NCBI RefSeq assembly: GCF_000425165.1
Contig: NZ_KE384319.1
Location: 248,001-312,000, forward strand
Direction: 5' to 3'
Source: Photobacterium halotolerans DSM 18316
GTDB lineage: Bacteria > Pseudomonadota > Gammaproteobacteria > Enterobacterales > Vibrionaceae
Length of the DNA stretch: 64,000 nucleotides
Shown here: positions 10,165 to 19,435 of the stretch, one piece after another
Layout of the letters: each line of letters begins with the position of its first letter
Numbering within the stretch: the first letter of the stretch is position 1
Notes under the pieces: generated by a model
What the model was told of the DNA's origin: nothing
What the model saw: only the letters and a program-made list of their open reading frames with translations
The model's database searches: none
Program-made: the position numbers and the translations under genes

Positions 10165-10893
10165 ATGAAGCTACCTACATTTCTGCGGTATACAGTCATG
10201 TTGATGATTGTACTGTTCGGATTCTTTCTGATACTCGACAGATGGGTAGCAGCGACCACGGCTGATCGTATTTATACCCGGATAGATCAAGTCCCTGCCC
10301 GCACCGTTGGCCTGGTACTGGGAACGAGTAAATACATAGCCCATAATCTCAATCCTTATTACAACTACCGGATGGATGCGGCGGTTAAGTTGTACCGGGA
10401 GAAAAAGGTCCAGATCTTTCTCTTAAGTGGTGATAATGCACACCGTTCATACAATGAACCGTGGACAATGAAGCGTGATTTACTCAAAGCCGAGATCCCT
10501 GACGAAGTTATTGTGCTCGACTATGCGGGTTTCCGGACGCTGGATTCGGTTATGCGGGCTAAGAATGTGTTTGAAGCCAACAGCCTGGTCATTATTACCC
10601 AGCAATTCCATTGTGAACGTGCGCTGTTTATTGCCAGCCACAAGAACCTGAATGCCATCTGTCTTGCCGTTCCGGAGCCTCGCGGATTGGCCGGATTCAA
10701 AATTCGGTTAAGGGAGGTGCTTGCGAGAGTGAAAGCCATACTGGATCTGTACATTCTCAACGAACAACCCCGTTTTCCCGGTCCCAAAGAGCCTATCTTT
10801 ACCAGACCGCCTCTGCGGCAAGGGCCGCCTGAGCAGACAGAGCAACCGACTTACTCGGCACCCTTATCCCCTCTTCTTATCAACACGCTCTGA
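10165..10893 (+). CDS. sanA: SanA-family inner-membrane protein (DUF218)
   Basis: This 242-residue protein has one N-terminal membrane anchor (about residues 8-28, VMLMIVLFGFFLILD) and a periplasmic DUF218 domain. The family motifs VLGTSKY, NYRMDAA, LLSGDN and ITQQFHCERALFIA are present. E. coli SanA affects outer-membrane barrier function and vancomycin sensitivity at high temperature; its biochemical activity is not defined. The C-terminal tail after about residue 210 is proline-rich and longer than needed for the fold. It is a single gene between two terminators. Confidence 0.9.
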   Translation: MKLPTFLRYTVMLMIVLFGFFLILDRWVAATTADRIYTRIDQVPARTVGLVLGTSKYIAHNLNPYYNYRMDAAVKLYREKKVQIFLLSGDNAHRSYNEPWTMKRDLLKAEIPDEVIVLDYAGFRTLDSVMRAKNVFEANSLVIITQQFHCERALFIASHKNLNAICLAVPEPRGLAGFKIRLREVLARVKAILDLYILNEQPRFPGPKEPIFTRPPLRQGPPEQTEQPTYSAPLSPLLINTL

Positions 10894-10896
10894 GTT

Positions 10897-10927
10897 CAGA
10901 CACATTGCCTGAGCAATGTGTCTGTTT
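10897..10927 (+). terminator. Hairpin after sanA
   Basis: A perfect 12-bp stem (CAGACACATTGC with its complement) has a CTGA loop and only a short T run. It sits between convergent genes. Confidence 0.7.
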
Positions 10928-10953
10928 CCGGGTATATACAGTAACTTTGTCTG

Positions 10954-11601
10954 CTAAACGCCCGCTGAGATGAGCGCTGTAAAGTCCGGCTTAGTGGCTA
11001 ATCGTTCTAAACTCACTGTCTGCAGCACTTGTTTGAAGGGGGAGTTTGCAAGGAAGAAAGCAATATTATCGCCCGCTGCATCATGAAAAATCTCACTATG
11101 GCGAAATTGTACATATTCCACAGCAACATGAAGGTAAAGCGTAGCCAGATTAGGCTGAAACAGTACATCCTTTCCGGCGCTTCCTGCCTCTGCTTCCAGT
11201 TTTTGTAATGCTTTCACCAGTCCGGTTTTCCCTCGTCGGCTGAGTTCATTGTCCCCCTCAACAAAACGCCCTAACGCCACAGATCTGAATGCTGACTCCA
11301 TCATGGTTTTTGCCAATCCCATCACAGAAGTCTCCAGGGCATTCTGACTATCCACGGCCAGTAAGGCTTCCGGTTGATACTTTGCAATCAAATACTGACA
11401 GATACATAAGCTTTCGCTGAGCGAGACGCCGTCATTCAGCGCCAGAGCAGGAATAATACAAAAAGGATTGACCTGCTCTAATTCGTCGGGGGATTGCCAG
11501 GGATCGACCCATACCAATTGCAAAGCATCGCACCCGGACAATAATGCCGTTGCAGTAACAACTCTCGAAAACGGTGATGTTTCATTCAAATAAAGTTTCA
11601 T
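10954..11601 (-). CDS. Glutathione S-transferase-like protein
   Basis: The 215-residue protein has a thioredoxin-like N-terminal half (MKLYLNETSPFSRVV, then NPFCIIPALALNDG and the SLSESLCICQYL segment). An all-helical C-terminal half follows. This is the layout of cytosolic GSTs, with cis-Pro at IIPAL and the glutathione-contacting SES. The ATG at 11601 is preferred because AAGGG lies seven bases upstream; longer frames lack this. It is the last gene of a three-gene operon, 14 bases after the MFS gene. In this context it may detoxify or modify the molecule handled by the operon, but that is inference from position only. Confidence 0.8.
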   Translation of the reverse strand: MKLYLNETSPFSRVVTATALLSGCDALQLVWVDPWQSPDELEQVNPFCIIPALALNDGVSLSESLCICQYLIAKYQPEALLAVDSQNALETSVMGLAKTMMESAFRSVALGRFVEGDNELSRRGKTGLVKALQKLEAEAGSAGKDVLFQPNLATLYLHVAVEYVQFRHSEIFHDAAGDNIAFFLANSPFKQVLQTVSLERLATKPDFTALISAGV

Positions 11602-11615
11602 AGTCATTCCCTTGA

Positions 11616-12818
11616 TTAGGATACAGATTGCGAGACAGGTTCGCTTCCCTGCTGAGGTGGCGTGAAAAAGATACACGCAATTGACACGACTAACGCGCTG
11701 GCACTGACGGCAAACAGAATATAGTACGAGGAAAGATGAGCAGCATAATAAGCCATGATAAAACCCACCACTCCCTGAGAAATAGCAAAAGACAGGGTCA
11801 TGGCGCTCCAGGCTTTGGTATGCAGTTCATAGCCCACAGATTCCAGTGTATAAGTCGAAACCAAAGTAACCGTGCCCGGTGTGAAAATACCCACCAGCAG
11901 AGAGGAGAAAAACAGCGCTAACGGGTGACTGCTGATTAAGGGAAGCGAAACACCCAGTGCTTTCAAAGAAAACGCAATTAACAACGAGCGCCTCACTCCG
12001 GCATGATCACCAAGAAAACCCGTTAAAACAGGGCCGATTGCCGCTCCGATTCCGAACGTTGCCCAATAAAGCCCGCCACTGACAAACGACATACCAAGCT
12101 CACGCACTATGTAATCCACCCAAAAGAGTGTGTGAGGCAAATAGCCGATGGCGTTAAAGGTATAGGCCAGCAAGATGAGTAGCACTGTCACCCCCTGGGG
12201 CCTGGACATATTCCGGAAAGTTGCCGGCGCGGAACGACTGCCGGATAATGGCTCTGTTGCTCCCCAGGTATTCCAGGTCAGCACAGTCGTCACAAAAGCC
12301 ACAACCCCCATTCCTACCCATGCAGAAACAACACTGTGATAGATAAGCAGCGGAATCAGTGTTCCGGATAACATGGCGCCCAGCCCAATACCGGAAAACA
12401 CCACGCCGCTGATGCGAGTTTTGACCTTAGCACTGTGCATTCTGACAATAACTGGCGGTGCGAGCACCATCAGCATGGCGCCAGCGACGCCTGCCAGTGT
12501 ACGAAGTACGTAAAACCACATGAGAGGGGCATCCTGAGCCGCACAACCCAGGTAGCTGAGACTGCTTACCAGCATGGCAACCCGGATAATCTGACCGACA
12601 GTAAAATATCGGATCAGAAAATTGGCCGCCGGTGCGCCAAAAATATAGCCGATTAACGTTGCCGCTCCAAGATAAGTGGCGTCTTCCACCCTGAACCAAC
12701 CGGCTTGTATCAGAGCTGGCATCAGAGCGATATAAGCAAAACGCCCAATGCCATTACCAATCAGGGTTGCCCCAAGCCCGGCGAAACTGTATCGGTTGAA
12801 TATCGAATTATTCTGCAT
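11616..12818 (-). CDS. YbfB/YjiJ-family MFS transporter
   Basis: This 400-residue integral membrane protein has about twelve hydrophobic segments. The N terminus carries the family pattern GIGRFAYIALMPALI, which identifies the YbfB/YjiJ (UPF0226) branch of the major facilitator superfamily. Substrates of this branch are mostly unknown. Its start overlaps the 3' end of the FAD/NAD(P)-binding gene by 11 bases, indicating translational coupling. It precedes the GST-like gene by 14 bases. The arrangement suggests export or import of the product or substrate of the neighbouring oxidoreductase. Confidence 0.85.
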   Translation of the reverse strand: MQNNSIFNRYSFAGLGATLIGNGIGRFAYIALMPALIQAGWFRVEDATYLGAATLIGYIFGAPAANFLIRYFTVGQIIRVAMLVSSLSYLGCAAQDAPLMWFYVLRTLAGVAGAMLMVLAPPVIVRMHSAKVKTRISGVVFSGIGLGAMLSGTLIPLLIYHSVVSAWVGMGVVAFVTTVLTWNTWGATEPLSGSRSAPATFRNMSRPQGVTVLLILLAYTFNAIGYLPHTLFWVDYIVRELGMSFVSGGLYWATFGIGAAIGPVLTGFLGDHAGVRRSLLIAFSLKALGVSLPLISSHPLALFFSSLLVGIFTPGTVTLVSTYTLESVGYELHTKAWSAMTLSFAISQGVVGFIMAYYAAHLSSYYILFAVSASALVVSIACIFFTPPQQGSEPVSQSVS

Positions 12819-14631
12819 AAGAAAGCGCTCTTCGATTTTCAGCCATCAACGCAAAGAGCTGGTTAACAGCCTTTCCTGCATCCACTATGGCCGTGGAGTT
12901 CACACCCGGTCTTGGAACAATAAACGTGTAAAATTTATTGCCTTCCGTTGGGATGCCAAGTGCCCACATATTGCCGTGAACACTGCCATCCTGACTAATC
13001 ACTTGCATTGTTTTCGTCACATCAATCCCGCCCGGGTGATACTTACCGTTGTAATATAAACGCGTAAAACCTTTAGAGAGCAATTGTTTCCATAATGGCG
13101 TTCCATCGTCTTTGGGACTGTGCATCGAAATTTTTGCATGGACTAAAATATCAGCCCGTCGTTTATATTCAGGCCAGACGGTCGACTGCAGCACAATCTG
13201 GTTACTCTCAGTATCCACCGCAACATTGGGCGCCGGCCCTAAATCCAGATGTAATATTCCACACTCTGCAAGTGCTAGCATCTCCTCCAAACGCTCTTTG
13301 GGCGGGCCGACAGCAATCCGGTTCATAATAGGAATAAACACGGAATCAATCCAACGGTGAGAATCTTCCGTCAATCCTTTGAAATCAATAGTGTCACGGA
13401 TTAAATCCCTCAGATCACGCAGAACATCGCTGGCAGATTTTATTGGGCTGTTCACATTTCCCCGCTGCGCTTCAAATAAATCATTTTCAATAAAAGTCAG
13501 CAGCCATTTCCCGTACGCTTCTTTAGAGGAAAGTACTTTCATTGGAATTGGGGAAATTAATCTTTGCCACGAAAACCTGTCTTCTGGTTTAATTGTTCTA
13601 TTTATCAGTTCAACCCGTTTCGCCGGAGGTGAAAAGAAATAACTGTTACAGAATTTTTGTGATTCAATCGCTCCATATTTATCGCGCACATATGCTTCAT
13701 AATATGCGTACTCCATGTCGTTAATTAAGAGTGGAAGTACGTCTTGTATGAAGTCGATGGAGCCTTTAACACGAAGTTTCCTCACCACATCCGCCGTCAG
13801 AAACTTTGCCTTATATTGAGCAGAAGCCCCCTTTTGGTTAGTCGCCCGGCCTGACAAAGGTAAGCCTGTTCTTGAATAAGCAATGAGCTGTGGTTCATTC
13901 CCGGATGGGGCATACGCTAATCTGCCGTTGTCAGAGCGGAAAAATTCCCCTCCCCGGCCTACCGTAAGTTCTGCCATAATGTCGCACATTGTCAGCCCCA
14001 TGCCTTTCACTGCAACGGTATCGCCACGATGAATTTCTGACAACTTTTCTTTAATCGGGTAAGGGTCGCAAATTTCTAAACCACTTTGTTCTTCTGCCAA
14101 CTCTGGCTTAGTGTGCCCAGTTGTAATAAACACATAATCTAATTTATGCCAATTTTCATCTTCTGTTTGTACTGACCAGCCACCTTCATATTTTTCGATA
14201 TCCACAACCTCGAGAGGAAGATAAGATATATTCAATCGTACTGAAGCAAATTCAAGAATATAATTAAATACCCAATTAAGGTATTGTCCGAACAGTTTTC
14301 GAGAGTAGTACCCGTCAGGGTGAATCTTAGCGGGGATATCTGCAGAAGGCCGTTGCTCGCATAACCACTGATAAAACGTTGGCCCCGAGAGAATATTTCC
14401 CGCCTCAACGACAGAGTCATCGGCAAACATTGTGATTTGCTCTGCAACAGTATTTACTAACAAATGATCAGGTTGATCCGTAGTGTGGCACCCGGACCCA
14501 GGTAAATATGGATCAAATATCAACAAATTAATTTCCGCTTCGATATTATTCATTGCCGAAGCAATAATCCTCTCAACAACACCCAGCCCCCTAGGGCCCA
14601 CGCCTATAACCCCAACATTATTTACAGACAA
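12808..14631 (-). CDS. FAD/NAD(P)-binding protein (NAD_binding_9 type)
   Basis: The 607-residue protein opens with a dinucleotide-binding loop, VGVIGVGPRGLGVVERI. The segment HTTDQPDHLLVNTVAEQITMF follows within the first 80 residues and is typical of the NAD_binding_9 family. A second binding region appears near VFITTGHTKPEL and VAVKGMGLTMCDIM. No substrate can be assigned; lysine/ornithine-monooxygenase relatives share the fold. Translation starts at TTG (14631), with GAGGA seven bases upstream and no in-frame ATG nearby. It leads the operon with an MFS transporter and a GST-like protein. Confidence 0.8.
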   Translation of the reverse strand: MSVNNVGVIGVGPRGLGVVERIIASAMNNIEAEINLLIFDPYLPGSGCHTTDQPDHLLVNTVAEQITMFADDSVVEAGNILSGPTFYQWLCEQRPSADIPAKIHPDGYYSRKLFGQYLNWVFNYILEFASVRLNISYLPLEVVDIEKYEGGWSVQTEDENWHKLDYVFITTGHTKPELAEEQSGLEICDPYPIKEKLSEIHRGDTVAVKGMGLTMCDIMAELTVGRGGEFFRSDNGRLAYAPSGNEPQLIAYSRTGLPLSGRATNQKGASAQYKAKFLTADVVRKLRVKGSIDFIQDVLPLLINDMEYAYYEAYVRDKYGAIESQKFCNSYFFSPPAKRVELINRTIKPEDRFSWQRLISPIPMKVLSSKEAYGKWLLTFIENDLFEAQRGNVNSPIKSASDVLRDLRDLIRDTIDFKGLTEDSHRWIDSVFIPIMNRIAVGPPKERLEEMLALAECGILHLDLGPAPNVAVDTESNQIVLQSTVWPEYKRRADILVHAKISMHSPKDDGTPLWKQLLSKGFTRLYYNGKYHPGGIDVTKTMQVISQDGSVHGNMWALGIPTEGNKFYTFIVPRPGVNSTAIVDAGKAVNQLFALMAENRRALSYAE

Positions 14632-14676
14632 CTCAGTATCCTCAACAAATAATTAAGCAACAATTTTTATATCCAC

Positions 14677-14706
14677 ATTGTGCATACGTTGTTAACAAAG
14701 TGTCAA
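14677..14706 (-). promoter_or_regulatory. Predicted sigma70 promoter of the FAD/MFS/GST operon
   Basis: On the minus strand a consensus -35 TTGACA (14701-14706) is followed after 18 bases by CACAAT (14677-14682), which matches four of six -10 positions. It lies 46-75 bases upstream of the TTG start. Confidence 0.55.
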
Positions 14707-14830
14707 GTAATTACTCTAATTGGCTGGCTTTTGTAAACATCAAGTATTGATAAGACAGTTAAGGCCAGGATTGCCATTGCGTAGAAGACACCAGCACCAT
14801 ATCCGCTGGCTTCGGGGTGATAATAAAAAA

Positions 14831-14857
14831 AACAACCCAGTCAAACTGACTGGGTTG
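14831..14857 (-). terminator. Terminator of the 41-residue ORF
   Basis: A perfect 11-bp stem (CAACCCAGTCA and its complement) has a 3-base loop. On the minus strand it is followed by eight T residues. Confidence 0.85.
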
Positions 14858-14914
14858 CTGTACGCTTCACTGGCACTGAAACCATGCTGTTATCTCAATG
14901 ATAAAACCGACTTT

Positions 14915-15040
14915 TTATTCCTTGCGCTGACCCTTGTCAGGCAGTGAGTACTGTCCCAGCATCTTCATACGTACGCGGCTCAAATGCTGCTGGGCTTCTT
15001 CCTGAATACGTTTCTTAAAGGCTTTTTTTGTCGATGTCAT
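14915..15040 (-). CDS. Small basic hypothetical protein (41 residues)
   Basis: An ATG-TAA frame encodes a strongly charged peptide starting MTSTKKAFKKRIQEEAQ and ending PDKGQRKE. It is rich in Lys, Arg and Glu, predicted helical, and has no membrane segment. A modest ribosome site (AGG, ten bases upstream) precedes it, and a strong terminator follows about 60 bases downstream. The complete start-to-terminator layout is the main reason to call it real. I do not recognise the family. Confidence 0.55.
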   Translation of the reverse strand: MTSTKKAFKKRIQEEAQQHLSRVRMKMLGQYSLPDKGQRKE

Positions 15041-15484
15041 TGTTCGTTAACCTAGCTTATTTCTTGTGCTTATGTTTGTTTCATCGCCTGCTGACTGAAT
15101 GCCTGTGGTCAATCGGCTCATGCCAGCGCCAAGACCAAACTCCAGAAGATAATTGACCAGACCGGCTATCGCAAGCCAGATATAAGCAATTTTTTACCTG
15201 TGTTTCCCAATGCCTGATTACTCATACATCACAGTAAAACAAAAACAACATCGCTTGTGTTTACCACGGGTTCTGTCAGGCAGGCCGAAACACAATGGGT
15301 AGATTCCCACACATTCAAAAATCATGACCTCACAAAAGCCATGACAACTCAGTCCATACCTCACATTCGCGTTAACAAAGTATAAAAAAAATGCAACATT
15401 TCAGTTCGGCAATACAACAGAAGCGAAAAAACGCCTCGTGCCAAACCTACACCATAATTACAGTCAATCTGAAAGGAACCCAAT
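15041..15484. other. Intergenic region before the dicarboxylate transporter
   Basis: This holds the promoters of the small minus-strand gene and of the transporter. GAAAGGA just before 15485 is the transporter's ribosome site. I see no further gene or clear operator. Confidence 0.4.
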
Positions 15485-16855
15485 ATGACAGCCTTAGCAC
15501 TGACACTTAAACAGTGGCTGTTTGACCGGAACAGCCTGATACTGCTTGCAGATATCGCCCTCTTTTTCGTCCTGCTAAATACGTTACCTGTTGAAAAGGA
15601 AGTCGCAACGGGTCTGAGTATTCTTGCTTTCGTCGCCGTACTCTGGCTGACAGAAGCGCTCCATGTCAGCATCACTGCATTGCTCGTCCCCTTACTGGCG
15701 GTCGGTTTTGGCGTCTTTAAAACCAACCAGGCGCTGGGTACTTTTGCCGATCCCATCATATTTCTGTTCCTGGGTGGTTTTGCGCTGGCTGCTGCTCTGC
15801 GCAGTCAGGAACTGGACCAAGCCATCGCTGATAAAGTACTGGCGATGGCAAGAGGAAAAATGTCCGTCGCCGTCTTCTTATTGTTCGGTGTGACCGCTGG
15901 CCTGTCTATGTGGATCAGCAATACGGCAACCGTAGCCATGATGTTACCTCTGGTGTTGGGTGTACTGGCCAAAGTAGACACCAAAAACCAGCGTAACACC
16001 TATGTCTTCGTACTATTAGGCCTTGCTTACTGTGCCAGCATCGGTGGGATCGCCACTGTTGTAGGCAGCCCGCCCAATGCCATTGCTGCTGCCGAAGCCG
16101 GGCTGAGCTTTACTGAATGGATGGCCTTCGGTTTACCTATCGCACTGGTATTGCTGCCTTTGGCTGTTGGCGTACTCTACTTCCTGCTCAAACCAAACCT
16201 GAACCACACTTTCGAGCTGAACCACAAGCCAGTCGAATGGAACAACGGGAAGAAAATCACCCTTGCTATCTTTGCATTAACCGTTGTGCTGTGGATTTTC
16301 AGTAAACCTATCAATGGCATGTTAGGCGGACTGAGCAAGTTTGACACTCTGGTCGCACTGTTTGCTATCGCTCTGCTGGGTGCATCACGCGTCGTAGAAT
16401 GGAAACAAATTGAAAAAACAACCGACTGGGGTGTCTTGCTGCTGTTTGGTGGTGGTATCTGTTTGAGTAACATACTCAAAGAAACCGGTACCAGTGTTTT
16501 TCTGGCTAACAGCCTGAGCGGCTTCCTGGATCAGGCCGGCCTGCTGTTCACTGTTCTGGCTGTGGCGGCTTTCGTGGTATTTCTGACCGAGTTTGCCAGC
16601 AATACCGCCAGCGCGGCCTTGCTGGTTCCTGTTTTTGCCTCGGTGGCAGATGCCATGGGCGTATCACCCGTGATCCTTTCTGTGCTAATTGGTGTTGCTG
16701 CCTCTTGCGCCTTCATGCTCCCTGTCGCAACGCCACCCAATGCGATTGTATTCGGCTCTGGCCATATCAAACAAAGCGAGATGATGCGCGCCGGCGTTTA
16801 TCTGAACATAGTGGCCATTGCTTTCCTTACCATGGTGGCCTACCTGTTCTGGTAA
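15485..16855 (+). CDS. SLC13/DASS-family sodium:dicarboxylate symporter (VcINDY-like)
   Basis: This 456-residue inner-membrane protein belongs to the divalent anion:sodium symporter family. Both halves carry the Ser-Asn-Thr signature that binds sodium and carboxylate in V. cholerae [16 protein letters not shown] in the first repeat and [13 protein letters not shown] in the second. PPNAIAAA and [10 protein letters not shown] are the paired follow-on motifs. The usual role is import of succinate, malate or fumarate driven by sodium. A strong ribosome site (GAAAGGA) precedes the ATG, and the gene ends with its own terminator. Confidence 0.92.
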   Translation: MTALALTLKQWLFDRNSLILLADIALFFVLLNTLPVEKEVATGLSILAFVAVLWLTEALHVSITALLVPLLAVGFGVFKTNQALGTFADPIIFLFLGGFALAAALRSQELDQAIADKVLAMARGKMSVAVFLLFGVTAGLSMWISNTATVAMMLPLVLGVLAKVDTKNQRNTYVFVLLGLAYCASIGGIATVVGSPPNAIAAAEAGLSFTEWMAFGLPIALVLLPLAVGVLYFLLKPNLNHTFELNHKPVEWNNGKKITLAIFALTVVLWIFSKPINGMLGGLSKFDTLVALFAIALLGASRVVEWKQIEKTTDWGVLLLFGGGICLSNILKETGTSVFLANSLSGFLDQAGLLFTVLAVAAFVVFLTEFASNTASAALLVPVFASVADAMGVSPVILSVLIGVAASCAFMLPVATPPNAIVFGSGHIKQSEMMRAGVYLNIVAIAFLTMVAYLFW

Positions 16856-16914
16856 ATGACTGCTCTGACAACCCTGATAATAATAACAACAGCAAAATCA
16901 AACACTTAATTCCC

Positions 16915-16938
16915 GGTGGCCAATTGGCCACCTTTTTT
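16915..16938 (+). terminator. Intrinsic terminator of the SLC13 transporter gene
   Basis: A perfect palindrome GGTGGCCAATTGGCCACC is followed by six T residues. Confidence 0.9.
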
Positions 16939-16982
16939 ATTAATCTGGGTTAAACCTGTGTTATTAACCTTATGTTCTTAAA

Positions 16983-17960
16983 CTAGCAATCAGCCGGATA
17001 CCGTATCCCGATAATCTCTCTGGCAACCGTTATTATGGTGTGTACAATACGGCTGCGATCCAAACCCGAGTGATAATAATCTTTACCCTCGATCAAACGC
17101 GCAAACTCTGCGGCTTCATACTGCATGGTATTTTTCGCCTGAAACCGTGACAGCGTCACATCAGGTTCATCTCTGCGATGAATTACAATGTTGCGGCACT
17201 CTGCTATGGTATCAATCACTAATGTCCCCAGCTCCCCTTGCAACTCACAGGGTATCTTGCTGTCACTCACCTTAGAGTGAGTGACAACCGCATCGAAATC
17301 ACCGTAATGCAAAACCAGCGTACCATGACCATCCACCCCGGAATCCAGCAACGCACCTTGAGCCGTGAAGCTTTTAGGCTCACCGAACAATGCGATGGCC
17401 ACACTCAATGGGTAGATACCAATATCCATTAATGACCCGTTAGCGAACTCAGGATTAAAAGTATTCGGATTTTCCCCGTTGAGATATTTATCGTACCGGG
17501 ATGAATACTGACAAAAACTGAAGTGGGCTTTGCGTAACCGTCCGATTTTACTCAGGCTGTTTCGCAGCACGGCAAAGTTAGGGTTGTATGTGGTTTTCAG
17601 CGCCTCGAACAACACCACATTCTTCGTCTGAGCCAGTTCAATTAAAGCCTCAACCTCCTGAATGTTGGATGCCATTGGCTTCTCAACCATCACATGCTTT
17701 CCGGCACGGATAAAGATTTCAGCCTGCGAGGCGTGAAAAGCATTGGGACTGGCAATATACACAGCATCTATGTCATCACTGTTTGCCATGGTTTCAAGGT
17801 CATCAAAACAATGCTTAATCTGGTGTTTTCGCGCAAAGTGTTCAGCACTGTCCATTGTTCTGGAATAAACAGCAACTGGGTTGATTTTCCCTGTTTGCTG
17901 GGCTGCCTCTATAAAACTGTCAGTGATCCAATTTGTACCGACTGTTGCCACTCTTAACAT
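16983..17960 (-). CDS. Gfo/Idh/MocA-family oxidoreductase
   Basis: The 325-residue protein has an N-terminal Rossmann domain (VATVGTNWITDSFIEA in place of the common GxGxxG). The family motif VMVEKPMASN contains the catalytic EKP lysine. A C-terminal alpha/beta domain includes GSLMDIGIYPLSVAIALFG. Members oxidise or reduce sugars and polyols with NAD(P). The particular substrate cannot be read from sequence. AAGGG lies about nine bases before the ATG. No neighbouring sugar genes point to a pathway. Confidence 0.88.
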   Translation of the reverse strand: MLRVATVGTNWITDSFIEAAQQTGKINPVAVYSRTMDSAEHFARKHQIKHCFDDLETMANSDDIDAVYIASPNAFHASQAEIFIRAGKHVMVEKPMASNIQEVEALIELAQTKNVVLFEALKTTYNPNFAVLRNSLSKIGRLRKAHFSFCQYSSRYDKYLNGENPNTFNPEFANGSLMDIGIYPLSVAIALFGEPKSFTAQGALLDSGVDGHGTLVLHYGDFDAVVTHSKVSDSKIPCELQGELGTLVIDTIAECRNIVIHRRDEPDVTLSRFQAKNTMQYEAAEFARLIEGKDYYHSGLDRSRIVHTIITVAREIIGIRYPADC

Positions 17961-18215
17961 TTCACCAAACCCTTACCGATAATTTTATTAATTTCATTAT
18001 CCACACAGGGAAGTTCGGGTAAACGCCAAGGGTTTGATGATGAGCACAAATCCCTGCTTCGATAGCTTGGAGTCCGTTAGAGCTTGAAGTAAGATAACAG
18101 GCTGACTCAATGGATTTTCACCGATGTTCCTGCATTTTCCCGCAGAGAAAGCAACCGAATTCATATTTTTGCAATATTTATTTGCCGAAAAGTATAACCA
18201 GAACAGAGAATCGCT

Positions 18216-19292
18216 ATGTACCACGCCGAAATCACGGGTTGGGGCAAGTGCCTGCCGCCAGCTATTCTGACCAATGATGAACTCAGCCAGTTTGTCGAAA
18301 CCAATGATGAATGGATCCAGTCCCGTACCGGGATTCAGGAGCGCCGCATCAGCCATGTTGATACCTCGAAGCTGGCAGAAGTCGCCGGTGCCCGTGCGCT
18401 GGCAGCCGCCGGATTAACAGCCAATGATCTGGACTTAATCATCATCGCTTCCTGTTCACCTGACACACTGATGCCGAACATTGCGTCCAAAGTCGCGCTG
18501 GATCTCGGTGCCAAACGTGCCGCCGCGTTCGATCTGAACGCTGCTTGTACCGGTTTCATTTACAGCCTGGAAACCGCCACCCGCCTGATTCAGGCCGGTA
18601 ATTACCGTCATGCGCTGGTTATTGGTGCAGAGCGTTTATCCTGGCTGATCGACTGGAGCAAACGCGACACCGCCGTGTTGTTCGGCGATGGTGCGGGCGC
18701 TGTGATCATCAGCCGCACCGAAGAAAAACTGGGCCTGCAGGAAGCGCAGCTTGGCTGTGATGCTGAAGGCCGTGATGTGCTGGCTATCCCTGACTTCGGC
18801 ACGTCTATGGATCGCTTCAATCCGGATCCGGGTCATTTTACCTTTAACTTCGTTGGCCGTGAAATTTTCCGCCGCGCGGTACGGGGCATGGGTTCCGCGG
18901 CCAGCACTGTGCTGGAACGTGCTCAGTTAAGCAAAGAAGAGATTGATGTGGTCATCCCCCATCAGGCTAACAAGCGCATTATTGAAGCCCTGTGCGATCA
19001 CACAGGTATTCCGCTGGAAAAAGCTTTCGTTAACATTCATCGCTACGGCAATACCTCTGCCGCGACTGTGCCCATCGCATTGTGTGAAGCGGTTGAAGAA
19101 GGATTCATCAAGCCAGGAAATACCATCTTGTCGGCAGCATTTGGTGCCGGCCTGACCTGGGGCGCCTGCCTGATTAAATGGGGACAACGGGTAACGCCAG
19201 TTGCGCAATCGGATGCCGGGCTGCCGCCTTGTGAGAAAACCGCACGCGAGATTATGCAAAACGCGATTGATCACTGTACCGGCGTGAAATAA
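18216..19292 (+). CDS. fabH2: Beta-ketoacyl-ACP synthase III (FabH2-type)
   Basis: This 358-residue enzyme condenses an acyl-CoA starter with malonyl-ACP. The catalytic triad is present: Cys111 (AACTGF), His249 (IPHQANKR) and Asn279 (GNTSAA). The C terminus is about 35 residues longer than E. coli FabH. It is not in a fab operon, unlike the primary fabH of Vibrionaceae, which sits between plsX and fabD. It is therefore probably the second, orphan copy seen in this family. The exact starter specificity is not readable. Confidence 0.9.
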   Translation: MYHAEITGWGKCLPPAILTNDELSQFVETNDEWIQSRTGIQERRISHVDTSKLAEVAGARALAAAGLTANDLDLIIIASCSPDTLMPNIASKVALDLGAKRAAAFDLNAACTGFIYSLETATRLIQAGNYRHALVIGAERLSWLIDWSKRDTAVLFGDGAGAVIISRTEEKLGLQEAQLGCDAEGRDVLAIPDFGTSMDRFNPDPGHFTFNFVGREIFRRAVRGMGSAASTVLERAQLSKEEIDVVIPHQANKRIIEALCDHTGIPLEKAFVNIHRYGNTSAATVPIALCEAVEEGFIKPGNTILSAAFGAGLTWGACLIKWGQRVTPVAQSDAGLPPCEKTAREIMQNAIDHCTGVK

Positions 19293-19317
19293 TCACAGCC
19301 TGTCAACTGCAACAATC

Positions 19318-19337
19318 ACCACCGCCATGGCGGTGGT
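19318..19337 (+). terminator. GC-rich hairpin after fabH2
   Basis: A perfect 20-base palindrome is followed by a short T run. It probably assists the stronger hairpin just downstream. Confidence 0.5.
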
Positions 19338-19352
19338 TTCGGAGTAACAATA

Positions 19353-19383
19353 AAAAAGCCACTTAATGAATAAGTGGCTTTTT
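19353..19383. terminator. Bidirectional terminator between fabH2 and rhlE
   Basis: A 13-bp stem (AAAAAGCCACTTA with its complement) has a 5-base loop and T tracts on both strands. It lies between convergent genes. Confidence 0.88.
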
Positions 19384-19435
19384 AGTCTCAATGGGCAAAT
19401 GCTAACGCTTGGAAAATACTCGCGCCTTGATCATA

